Below are positions 1 to 8,108 of a stretch of DNA of 8,108 nucleotides, piece after piece. Location: assembly GCA_037388705.1 (NCBI GenBank), contig JARRJY010000081.1:1-8108 (forward strand). The letters are read 5' to 3'. Position numbers and translations under genes: made by a program. Under the pieces are notes generated by a model that made no database searches, was not told the origin of the DNA, and worked only from the letters and a program-made list of their open reading frames with translations. The DNA is from JARRJY01 sp037388705. Its GTDB lineage: Bacteria; Pseudomonadota; Gammaproteobacteria; UBA6429; Thiohalophilaceae. Numbering within the stretch: the stretch's first letter is position 1; each line of letters begins with the position of its first letter.

Positions 1-141
1 CTGAAAAAGAATATCATAGGAATAGGGATAGATACGCGTAGTACCCTGACCTTTCGCTTCCTTAACAGTATCAGTTGATGCACAGCCAACGATGACAAGT
101 GCCAAACATGAATACAATAAAATATTTATGATGTTTTTCAT
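1..141 (-). CDS. Lipoprotein, N-terminal part (gene runs off the left edge)
   Basis: This is the first 47 codons of an exported lipoprotein; the rest lies outside the window. The start ATG is at 141 and the frame stays open to base 1. The protein begins with a short basic n-region (MKN), a hydrophobic stretch (residues 4-18) and a lipobox ending I-V-G-C with Cys20, the expected lipidation and signal peptidase II site. Residue +2 is Ala, which in gammaproteobacteria favours sorting to the outer membrane rather than retention in the inner membrane. The visible mature part (STDTVKEAKGQGTTRIYPY) resembles small lipoproteins in which a KGxGxxRxY-like segment precedes an alpha/beta domain, but I cannot assign a family from it. 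The start is supported by a Shine-Dalgarno GGGAG at 154-150, 8 bases upstream. The gene lies downstream of icd on the same strand but behind a terminator and with its own FNR-type promoter. Function unknown. Confidence 0.82.
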   Translation of the reverse strand, partial: MKNIINILLYSCLALVIVGCASTDTVKEAKGQGTTRIYPYSYDILFQ

Positions 142-153
142 CTGTTTCTCTCC

Positions 154-170
154 CTGCTTCTTGCAAGCAG
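154..170 (-). other. Second leader hairpin touching the ribosome site
   Basis: On the minus strand CTGCTT-GCAAG-AAGCAG makes a 6-bp stem with a 5-base loop. The last base of its 3' arm (154) is also the first G of the GGGAG Shine-Dalgarno sequence of the lipoprotein gene. The stem therefore abuts the ribosome site and could modestly affect initiation. No antiterminator partner or riboswitch-like architecture is visible. Confidence 0.35.
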
Positions 171-181
171 AACCCATCAGC

Positions 182-199
182 AAGTGAATACGGTCACTT
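182..199 (-). other. Hairpin at the predicted 5' end of the lipoprotein mRNA
   Basis: On the minus strand AAGTGA-CCGTAT-TCACTT forms a perfect 6-bp stem with a 6-base loop. Its first base, 199, coincides with the transcription start predicted from the FNR box and the -10 element. A stem-loop at the extreme 5' end is a known way to slow mRNA decay (the E. coli ompA leader is the standard case), but that role here is inference. The plus strand has a T-run after the same stem; no plus-strand gene precedes it, so I do not call it a terminator. Confidence 0.4.
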
Positions 200-205
200 T
201 TTAAA

Positions 206-247
206 ATTTTACATCCAGTCTATAACCACATGTTTGATCTGCATCAA
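206..247 (-). promoter_or_regulatory. FNR/Anr-type class II promoter of the lipoprotein gene
   Basis: On the minus strand TTGATGCAGATCAA (247-234) matches the FNR consensus TTGAT-N4-ATCAA in all ten specified bases. After exactly 22 bases comes TAAAAT (211-206), a 5/6 match to the sigma70 -10 element. If the start of transcription is at about 199, the box is centred at -41.5 and covers the -35 region, the classical position for activation by FNR at class II promoters. The predicted leader before the ATG at 141 is about 58 bases. The inference is activation under oxygen limitation by an FNR/Anr homologue. An alternative sigma70 promoter (TTGATG, 17-base spacer, TATAGA) uses the same -35 region but has a poorer -10. 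Confidence 0.72.
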
Positions 248-259
248 TAGTGATAAATA

Positions 260-285
260 AAAAAGCCGGTATTAACCGGCTTTTT
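260..285 (-). terminator. Rho-independent terminator after icd
   Basis: GCCGGT (265-270), loop ATTA (271-274) and ACCGGC (275-280) form a perfect GC-rich stem. It is flanked by AAAAA (260-264) and TTTTT (281-285), which extend the pairing. Read on the minus strand, the hairpin starts about 20 bases after the icd stop codon and runs into a T-rich tail (TTTTTTATTTAT). The symmetry would let it work in both directions. It separates icd from the FNR-controlled lipoprotein gene. Confidence 0.9.
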
Positions 286-307
286 CTTCAACTTTATAGC
301 TTGCTTT

Positions 308-2533
<2,226 letters not shown>

Positions 2534-2562
2534 ATACAGACTCTCTGAAAATATTCATTGGT

Positions 2563-2584
2563 GTGGCAAGGCCACGAAAGCGTG
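2563..2584 (-). other. Two overlapping small inverted repeats in the icd leader
   Basis: Plus-strand GTGGC-AAG-GCCAC (2563-2575) and CACG-AAAG-CGTG (2573-2584) share the bases 2573-2575, so the two stems cannot form together. They lie at or just after the predicted icd transcription start. The stems are only 5 and 4 bp, so this could be chance; no regulator is recognised. Confidence 0.25.
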
Positions 2585-2586
2585 AC

Positions 2587-2615
2587 ATTATATTTCAGAT
2601 TGGGTACGGGTTCAC
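2587..2615 (-). promoter_or_regulatory. Candidate sigma70 promoter of icd
   Basis: On the minus strand a perfect TATAAT (2592-2587) lies 17 bases after GTGAAC (2615-2610), which matches only 3/6 of the -35 consensus. Transcription would start near 2580, giving a leader of about 46 bases to the ATG at 2533. The perfect -10 and the position make this the best icd promoter in the divergent spacer, but the weak -35 lowers confidence. Confidence 0.42.
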
Positions 2616-2811
2616 CTTTCATCAGGCTGGCCAGCACATTTTTAGCCTGCCAATAGCCAGTATTTACCTGATTCCACACAACTTTTAAGGAATGTGGTGG
2701 TCTCACATTTTACTGTACGCCAATTAAAAAAGTACCTAATATGGAGCCCAGTTGCCGGATTAAGAATCCTGGTAAGTAGTCCTGGAACAAGAAGGTTTTA
2801 AAATAATTATA

Positions 2812-5800
2812 ATGATTGCCCGCTTTATACAATATTTTGTTAACCGACATTTGTTGACCAACATGTTGTTCGTTGCGGTCATCATTGGCGGTGCCTTCAG
2901 CTGGCAAATGATTAAAAAAGAAGAACGTCCCGATATCACCTTCGACAGGGTACGTATTACTGCCAATTACCCGGGTGCCACCGCCGAAGAAGTAGAACAC
3001 TTTGTCACTCGCGAGCTCGAGGAAGAACTCAAGGGTGTCGATGGCGTTTACCGTATGTTCAGTAGCGTCAGCCGCGGCACGACCACGGTTACCGTCGAAC
3101 TGGAGCAGGACTATCCCAACAAGGATGAAGCGATCATGGAGATCCGCAATGCGGCTCTGGGTACCGAGTTGCCCCCGGAAGTGCGTGATAAACCCTATGT
3201 CCGGGTGTTTAAAAGTTCCAAGAAAGCGATCATTGATATTGCACTTATTCATGACAAGGCGCACTTGCTGAACAACCAGCAACGCAAAGAGTTGCAACGC
3301 TACGCCACAGCCCTTGAACTACAACTGGTTAACCTGCCGCAGGTTAACAGCATTAACCGTTCAGGTTACCTGCAGGAAGAATTACAAATCGATGTAGATC
3401 CAGAGCAACTGGTGCGTTACCAGATCCCGCTCAGCCAGGTTATTACTGAAATCACCAACAACCATATACGTCAACCGGCCGGGCATATTGAAATCAAGGA
3501 TGAACCCAGTGTCACCATCAGTGCAGAACTGGATAATGTCGACAAACTCAATCAGCTTTATATACAGGCGGGTTTCAAGGGAAAGGCCATCGATCTGAAA
3601 TCCATCGCCCAGGTACGTTCAGATTTCTTCCGCGAAAAACAGATCATCAAGGTCAATGGCCACGAGTCGATCATGTTCAACGTGGTGAAGAACAGCTCCT
3701 TTGGCATTCTCGATTCACTGGAAGCCGTGCAGAAAGTGGTTAATGACTTCAGGGCCAATAACCTGCACGGTTCCGATATCCAACTGGTCATCCTTGATGA
3801 TGAATCCTACGATGTGCGAAACCGTTTAAATATCATTGCCACTAACGGTGGCATTGGCTTTGTCCTGATCCTGTTTACACTGTTTCTGTTTCTTAACAAG
3901 CGTGCCGGTGTCTGGGTCGCCATGGGGATCCCGTTTACTATTTGCCTGACACTCATCAGCGCCCTGATGATGGGCTATACCATTAACAACATTACCCTGG
4001 CCGCGGTTATCATTGTTATGGGGATAGTGGTGGATGATGCTATCGTGGTCGCGGAAAACGTCGGGCGTTTTCGTGCCCGGGGATTTAGCTCACAGGAAGC
4101 GGCCGTTTTGGGAACGAACCAGGTCTTCATGCCGGTGGTGGCCAGTATCGTTACCACCTGTATTGCCTTTGTACCTTTATTCTTTTTCTCGGGGCACTTT
4201 GGTAACTTCGTCAGCTTTATCCCGGCCATCGTGTTCCTGATGTTGCTTGCCAGTTTGCTGGAATCGCTGGTCATCCTGCCGGGCCATTTACATATCCAGG
4301 TGCCGAAGTTCCTGCGACGCAAGCAGTTACAGTCGAAACCGACTATCCAGCATCACTGGTTTGATCGCATCGAGGATCACTACGGCGATATCCTGGTGCA
4401 TATATTAAAGTATAAATATTTTATCTTTGGCTTCTTTGTCCTGCTGCTTGCCAGCTCGCTGCTGATCGCCAAACACACCATGAGTTTCGTCATGTTTCCC
4501 CATACTGAAACCCGTGAGATCGTGTTACTGGGTACCGCTGATAAAAAAGCCAACCGTTATGATACTGCCCGGATCAGCAAAGAGATTGAAAAACTGATTG
4601 ATCCCTATATCGGTAAAGAGGTGGTTGGTTATCGCACCGAAATTGCCCGCAGCCGACGTGGTGGCGTTGCCAGGGAAAACAGCTTCCGTATGATCATTGA
4701 GATCGTACCCCGGGAAGAACGTGAACGCTCTGCTGATGACCTGGTGAAATTGTGGAAGCCCCAGGCCGACAAGGTAAAGGGTATCAAAAAATTAATTATT
4801 CAAAAGAGTCGCTGGGGTACTTCATCCGGGAGTGCTGTTGAAGTACTGGTGCAGGAAAACGATGATATATTACGTAACAAGGCAGCAGAAACATTACTCG
4901 CCGCCATGGAAAAACAGCCTGACCTGGCTAACGCGGAAATCGATCGCCCCTTAACCTTGCCGGAATACAAGATCGATATACAACGGGAAAAAGTTAAACG
5001 CCTGTCCATTAGCCCAACCGATATTGCCACCACGTTTCGTGCTTCACTTGAAGGTCAGATCCTTTATGAACTTCCCAAGGGCAACGAACACGTTGATGTA
5101 CGTTTATCCGTGATCGATGATGCCAAGCGGGATATGAAAAGCATCCTGGAAATCCCCGTGGAAAACAAGGCCAACTACCTGGCACCCCTGGGTGATCTTG
5201 TCACGATAAAAAAAGTACTGACCCCGACGTCCATTACGCGTCGTGATACCAGCCGGGCAACGACCGTGTATGCCGATCTGAAACAGGATGCCAACAAGAC
5301 ACCGTTACAAATTGCCGAAGACCTGGAAAACGGTGTTTTCAAGGACATCATCCGCCTGCAGCCATCCACTACCCTGAACTTCGATGGCGAAGTTGCGGAT
5401 ACTCGCGAATCACGTAACGATCTGCGTAACGCCGTCATCATGGTTATTTTTCTGATCTTCGTCGTGCTGGTGGTACTGTTTGATTCGGTGACCCGTCCAT
5501 TGATGATCATGCTGGCTATTCCATTTGGCGTGGTAGGGGTAATTCTTGCTTTCTGGGCACAGGGAATAACGCTGTTTGGTTTCTTTGCGGCCATCGGTAC
5601 ACTGGGTATGGCTGGCGTGGTCATTAATGACTCTATTATTATGTTGACCAAGCTGGATGCGGAATACGATCAACAACAGGGCACTATCAATGAAAAAATT
5701 GCCCGCGTCGGCCAAACCCGCCTGAAAGCGGTCATTCTTACCACCTTAACAACCGTGGCCGGTGTTTTACCGACCGCCTATGGACTGGCCGGTTATGATG

Positions 5801-5934
5801 CCATGTTATCTGAAATGATGCTAGCACTGGCATGGGGCCTGTTATTTGGCACCGTGATTACCCTGATACTGATTCCATGCCTGTATGGCTTTATCCAGGA
5901 TATGCAACAACGTTTTGCTGCCCGCATTGACTAA
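2812..5934 (+). CDS. RND-family efflux permease (AcrB-like, inner membrane)
   Basis: This is a proton-driven inner-membrane transporter of the resistance-nodulation-division superfamily, which works as a trimer feeding substrates to an outer-membrane channel. Its 1040 residues and two-fold layout fit: TM1 about 13-31, periplasmic porter region about 32-340, TM2-TM6 about 341-490, TM7 about 535-554, second porter region about 555-870, TM8-TM12 about 872-1028. TM4 carries GIVVDDAIVVAENV with Asp408 and Asp409, matching the AcrB proton-relay pair Asp407/Asp408; Arg970 and Thr977 align with AcrB Arg971 and Thr978. The AcrB Lys940 position in TM10 is Asn939 (GVVINDSI). The switch-loop region (about 613-625) is rich in Arg and lacks the AcrB phenylalanines. 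A TAA stop lies upstream in frame (2773-2775) and no other ATG/GTG/TTG with a good ribosome site intervenes, so ATG 2812 is chosen; the nearest purine-rich site (GAAGG, 2791-2795) is too far to be convincing. It forms an operon with the following TolC-like gene; no adaptor gene is present. The substrate cannot be read from the sequence. Confidence 0.94.
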   Translation: MIARFIQYFVNRHLLTNMLFVAVIIGGAFSWQMIKKEERPDITFDRVRITANYPGATAEEVEHFVTRELEEELKGVDGVYRMFSSVSRGTTTVTVELEQDYPNKDEAIMEIRNAALGTELPPEVRDKPYVRVFKSSKKAIIDIALIHDKAHLLNNQQRKELQRYATALELQLVNLPQVNSINRSGYLQEELQIDVDPEQLVRYQIPLSQVITEITNNHIRQPAGHIEIKDEPSVTISAELDNVDKLNQLYIQAGFKGKAIDLKSIAQVRSDFFREKQIIKVNGHESIMFNVVKNSSFGILDSLEAVQKVVNDFRANNLHGSDIQLVILDDESYDVRNRLNIIATNGGIGFVLILFTLFLFLNKRAGVWVAMGIPFTICLTLISALMMGYTINNITLAAVIIVMGIVVDDAIVVAENVGRFRARGFSSQEAAVLGTNQVFMPVVASIVTTCIAFVPLFFFSGHFGNFVSFIPAIVFLMLLASLLESLVILPGHLHIQVPKFLRRKQLQSKPTIQHHWFDRIEDHYGDILVHILKYKYFIFGFFVLLLASSLLIAKHTMSFVMFPHTETREIVLLGTADKKANRYDTARISKEIEKLIDPYIGKEVVGYRTEIARSRRGGVARENSFRMIIEIVPREERERSADDLVKLWKPQADKVKGIKKLIIQKSRWGTSSGSAVEVLVQENDDILRNKAAETLLAAMEKQPDLANAEIDRPLTLPEYKIDIQREKVKRLSISPTDIATTFRASLEGQILYELPKGNEHVDVRLSVIDDAKRDMKSILEIPVENKANYLAPLGDLVTIKKVLTPTSITRRDTSRATTVYADLKQDANKTPLQIAEDLENGVFKDIIRLQPSTTLNFDGEVADTRESRNDLRNAVIMVIFLIFVVLVVLFDSVTRPLMIMLAIPFGVVGVILAFWAQGITLFGFFAAIGTLGMAGVVINDSIIMLTKLDAEYDQQQGTINEKIARVGQTRLKAVILTTLTTVAGVLPTAYGLAGYDAMLSEMMLALAWGLLFGTVITLILIPCLYGFIQDMQQRFAARID

Positions 5935-5937
5935 CCT

Positions 5938-7356
5938 ATGATGAGACTTGTTAATAAAAACCTGATTCGCTTTGTTGTGCTGGCTGGTAGTGCCCTGGTT
6001 GCTTTACCGGTCATGGCGGCAAAGCGCCAACCAGTACTGACACTGGAAAACTTTATTCAACAGGCAACACGTAACGACACTACGTTTGAAACCATCCTGA
6101 TCGATCAGCTACCACTGAAATACCGTCGTGATATCCTGTTGCCTGACAGTGATATCATCATGGATATCAAGTACCAGCATAACTTTTACCCGAACCAGGA
6201 TCGCAATACCCCCGAAGCCAGTATTTCACTGAGTAAATTGTTTCCTTACAACGGTACACAGTTATCCCTTTCCTATAACAAGTCAGCATCCAGCTTTACT
6301 ACTGATGAAGACTCCAGTTTGCAGTTTTTGATCTCGCAACCTATCGCCAGGAATGCCTTTGGTAAAGGCACACAACTGCAGGACAAGATCATCGGCATTG
6401 AAAATGACATCAGTCGCTACCAGATTGTCGAAGCTTATGAAGATTACCTCGCCAGCCTGACAGCAGCCTATTACAACTGGTATTCCGCTTATGAAAACCT
6501 CAAGGTTGGCCAGGCCTCGTACCGTTCCAACCAGAAATTAATGCAAAATATCCTGGAACGTCAGCGCCAGAAAATTGCCCTGCCCATTGATGTCAACAAG
6601 ATGGAACTGTTACTGATTAGCAAGAAGGAAAATGTCATCATCCTGCAAGAGATTTACGATAACCTCAGTAACCTGGTCTTCAAGGCCATACGTTATAACA
6701 AGGCCACACCGTATATTCCGGCCAAACCCAGGCGACCTGCCACCCAGGTGCAATTCAAACAGGACTACGATGCCTTTACAGAACACAGTCGTACCTATCA
6801 GACACTGCGCTTGCTAGAACAGCAAGGCACGCTGGAAGTAAAAAAAGCCGCCGATGACCTGTTGCCTTCGACCAACCTGTTGCTGGGTTATAAAATGGAA
6901 GGCCAGGACTGGGGTATCCGTGATGATGAAGACAGTTACTTTGCCGGTATTGAACTAAACTGGCCCATTGGACGTACGACGGACAAAGCAAGACAACAGC
7001 TTGCCAGGATTGAATACAAGAAGACGGTACTCTCCAATCAGAACAAGTACGAAGAATTACGGACCAATTTAAAAAACCTGTTTCTTCAAATTGAACGCGA
7101 ACAGAAACTGATCAAAATTGCAGATAAAAAAGTCAGGCTGGCAGAAGCGGTGCTGAAAGACGAAGCCGAAAACTATTCATTCGGCAAGGTCACGCTTAAT
7201 GATTATATTGATGCGGTTAACCGCGTGGATGAGAACCGGTTTAGTTTGACCGATCATACCGTACAACTGAACAAACTGTTAATCGAGTGGTTACGCCTCA
7301 CCGACAAGCTCGTCAGCGAGCAACAGGTACTGGATAACGGTATCACCCAGCCATAA
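5938..7356 (+). CDS. TolC-family outer-membrane channel protein
   Basis: This is probably the outer-membrane exit duct for the upstream RND permease: proteins of this family form a trimeric beta-barrel extended by a periplasmic alpha-helical tunnel. The 472 residues begin with a Sec signal peptide (basic n-region, hydrophobic residues about 9-22, cleavage likely after Val-Met-Ala27). There is no Cys at the cleavage site, so it is not a lipoprotein of the OprM type. Two internal repeats typical of the family can be seen. Repeat one (about 34-260) has a LTLENFIQQA opening, a beta segment near 74-135 and long helices from about 150. Repeat two (about 272-460) has a beta segment near 313-345 and helices to the end, including the common FxxGKVTLNDYIDA-type motif near 415-426. 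The start codon lies 3 bases after the permease stop. It is a double ATG (5938 or 5941) with no Shine-Dalgarno sequence, so translational coupling is likely. The sequence is well diverged from E. coli TolC, so the role rests on architecture and neighbourhood. Confidence 0.88.
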   Translation: MMRLVNKNLIRFVVLAGSALVALPVMAAKRQPVLTLENFIQQATRNDTTFETILIDQLPLKYRRDILLPDSDIIMDIKYQHNFYPNQDRNTPEASISLSKLFPYNGTQLSLSYNKSASSFTTDEDSSLQFLISQPIARNAFGKGTQLQDKIIGIENDISRYQIVEAYEDYLASLTAAYYNWYSAYENLKVGQASYRSNQKLMQNILERQRQKIALPIDVNKMELLLISKKENVIILQEIYDNLSNLVFKAIRYNKATPYIPAKPRRPATQVQFKQDYDAFTEHSRTYQTLRLLEQQGTLEVKKAADDLLPSTNLLLGYKMEGQDWGIRDDEDSYFAGIELNWPIGRTTDKARQQLARIEYKKTVLSNQNKYEELRTNLKNLFLQIEREQKLIKIADKKVRLAEAVLKDEAENYSFGKVTLNDYIDAVNRVDENRFSLTDHTVQLNKLLIEWLRLTDKLVSEQQVLDNGITQP

Positions 7357-7402
7357 GTCACCGGATCAATATAGCCGCAACATATAACATCGAATTTTTC
7401 GT

Positions 7403-7433
7403 TGCGTCGCTGTGAAACTGACTTCGCTACGCA
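7403..7433 (+). other. Imperfect hairpin between the pump genes and the Spy-like gene
   Basis: TGCGTCGC (7403-7410) pairs with GCTACGCA (7426-7433) with one mismatch, and GAA (7414-7416) can pair with TTC (7423-7425) inside the loop. It lies 46 bases after the channel gene stop. No T-run follows, so it is not a standard intrinsic terminator. It could be a weak 3' structure protecting the pump transcript, or part of a dispersed intergenic repeat. I see no better terminator in this 175-base gap. Confidence 0.3.
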
Positions 7434-7435
7434 TT

Positions 7436-7465
7436 GTCACATATTTGTACAGATTAAACTACAAT
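7436..7465 (+). promoter_or_regulatory. Candidate promoter of the Spy-like gene
   Basis: GTCACA (7436-7441, 4/6 to the -35 consensus) is followed after 18 bases by TACAAT (7460-7465, 5/6 to the -10). Transcription would start near 7472, leaving a leader of about 60 bases. An inverted repeat AGATT-N7-AATCT (7451-7467) overlaps the -10 and could be an operator, although its half-sites are short. I do not see a clear CpxR pair of GTAAA sites. The prediction is tentative but supports expression separate from the pump genes. Confidence 0.35.
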
Positions 7466-7520
7466 CTAGATCCGATCATAAAAGTTACACAGTAAGTCGT
7501 TAGCTAATCAGTCAATAATT

Positions 7521-7525
7521 GGAGG
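7521..7525 (+). promoter_or_regulatory. Strong ribosome site of the Spy-like gene
   Basis: GGAGG lies 6 bases before the ATG at 7532. It is the strongest Shine-Dalgarno sequence in the window and fixes the start of this gene. It contrasts with the two pump genes, which have essentially none. Confidence 0.85.
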
Positions 7526-7531
7526 TTTATT

Positions 7532-8038
7532 ATGAATATCCACACTGATAAAGCTGTCATAGCGAATGTCTTCCGTGGCCTTTTTTATTCTTTATTGCTC
7601 CTGCTCGTTACTCCATCCGTCAATGCCGAGAATTATCATCACATGGGACGCTATGGTATGGGTCATATGGGTCCGGGGCACATGGGCATGGGATACATGG
7701 GAATGCTCGATCTTAGCAATAAACAACGTAAAGCCATGCGCGAAATTAACCGTAATAACCGTGCTAAACGTTGGGCATTACGAGATCAAATGGCCGATTA
7801 TTCTGACCAGCTTTATGCTTTATATGACCAGGACAAGCCCGATCCGGGCAAGATCGGCGCCGTCTACAAGAAAATTTTTGATATCCGGCGTCAACTCATT
7901 GAAGAACGTATCAGGCAGCGCAACCAGCAATATGACGTGCTGACTAAAGAACAACGGGAACAAATGAAATCATGGCATTCAAGGATGGACGACGATGATG
8001 AACGTGGTATGGGAATGATGCATCGTATGATGCGCTAA
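7532..8038 (+). CDS. Spy/CpxP-like periplasmic protein, Met/His/Gly-rich
   Basis: This is probably an exported protein of the Spy/CpxP/ZraP group, small helical periplasmic proteins that act as chaperones or as stress and metal sensors in envelope-stress pathways. The 168 residues are close in length to E. coli Spy and CpxP. A signal peptide with a somewhat long n-region (residues 1-15) and a Leu-rich core (17-26) likely ends at Val-Asn-Ala32. The mature N-terminus (33-58) is a low-complexity segment with seven Met (38, 43, 46, 51, 53, 56, 58) and four His (36, 37, 45, 50), spaced as GHMG/GYMG-like units. The helical body follows, with two LTxxQ-like motifs, LSNKQ (61-65) and LTKEQ (137-141), the hallmark of the family. 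The acidic tail DDDDE (153-157) precedes a second Met-rich end with Met160, 162, 163, 166 and 167 and His164. Met/His clusters of this kind suggest binding of copper or another soft metal, but this is inference. There are no Cys residues. Confidence 0.85.
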   Translation: MNIHTDKAVIANVFRGLFYSLLLLLVTPSVNAENYHHMGRYGMGHMGPGHMGMGYMGMLDLSNKQRKAMREINRNNRAKRWALRDQMADYSDQLYALYDQDKPDPGKIGAVYKKIFDIRRQLIEERIRQRNQQYDVLTKEQREQMKSWHSRMDDDDERGMGMMHRMMR

Positions 8039-8070
8039 GGTGAACAATGCATAAGATTTAAATTATAGCT

Positions 8071-8089
8071 GTCCCGGCCTGACCGGGGT
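8071..8089 (+). other. GC-rich hairpin after the Spy-like gene, near the window edge
   Basis: CCCGG (8073-8077), loop CCTGA and CCGGG (8083-8087) form a perfect 5-bp stem that two G-T pairs could extend outward. It starts 34 bases after the stop codon. It is followed by GTAGCCGGTTAAC rather than by T residues, so it is at best a non-canonical terminator or 3' stabilising structure. A further CCGG at 8092-8095 allows an alternative pairing. The window ends soon after, so the context is incomplete. Confidence 0.35.
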
Positions 8090-8108
8090 AGCCGGTTAAC
8101 GTTACCTT

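Noticed and set aside
2714..2742. Possible promoter for the permease gene: TGTACG, 17-base spacer, TAATAT.
   Set aside because: Only 3/6 and 4/6 matches to the -35 and -10 consensus in an AT-rich spacer, with a leader of about 60 bases and no supporting feature. Something must drive the pump genes from this spacer, but I cannot place it with confidence.
2768..2785. Direct repeat of CCTGG spaced by 13 bases upstream of the permease gene.
   Set aside because: Five bases repeated twice is within chance expectation and matches no operator I know.
2808..2813. TATAAT on the plus strand just at the permease start codon.
   Set aside because: It overlaps the ATG, so transcription would start inside the gene; it is better explained by local AT-richness.
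2710..3297. Minus-strand open frame of 195 codons over the permease start.
   Set aside because: It is the antisense shadow of the RND coding sequence; its product has no recognisable domain and the plus-strand protein is clearly the conserved one.
7411..7441. TGTGA ... TCACA pair resembling CRP half-sites.
   Set aside because: The half-sites are 21 bases apart; a CRP site needs a 6-base spacer.
8047..8061. Tiny ORF ATG-CAT-AAG-ATT-TAA with an AGGTG in front, just after the Spy-like gene.
   Set aside because: Four codons with no evidence of function; the purine stretch overlaps the end of the preceding gene by chance.

Overview
The window looks like ordinary chromosome of a gammaproteobacterium. 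The support is a monomeric isocitrate dehydrogenase, an RND/TolC-type envelope system, a Spy/CpxP-like periplasmic protein and a perfect FNR/Anr-type operator. The genus cannot be named from the sequence alone. Base composition is moderate and fairly even, and I see no insertion sequence, tRNA, rRNA, CRISPR array or phage gene. No gene-free stretch exceeds 300 bases.

Left part, minus strand: the first 47 codons of a lipoprotein gene run off the left edge. Its upstream region carries an FNR-type box placed exactly 22 bases before a good -10 element, the class II FNR geometry, and the predicted leader RNA holds two hairpins. Next comes a compact terminator, and then icd, a full-length 741-residue monomeric NADP-isocitrate dehydrogenase of the TCA cycle with its ligand-binding residues intact. 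icd has its own candidate promoter, so it and the lipoprotein gene are probably separate transcription units.

Right part, plus strand: a 278-base divergent spacer separates icd from a two-gene unit. This encodes an RND inner-membrane efflux permease (1040 residues) and, 3 bases later, a TolC-family outer-membrane channel (472 residues). The periplasmic adaptor that normally completes such a pump is absent on both sides within the window. After a 175-base gap with its own candidate promoter and a strong GGAGG ribosome site lies a Met/His/Gly-rich exported protein of the Spy/CpxP type, with two LTxxQ-like motifs. Together the plus-strand genes suggest an envelope-stress or metal-related export locus whose adaptor is supplied from elsewhere; that joint role is inference.

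No clearly new system was found. The most notable points are the textbook FNR promoter on the lipoprotein gene, the adaptor-less RND/TolC pair, the altered proton-relay lysine and strongly basic switch-loop region of the permease, and the Met/His-rich chaperone-like neighbour.
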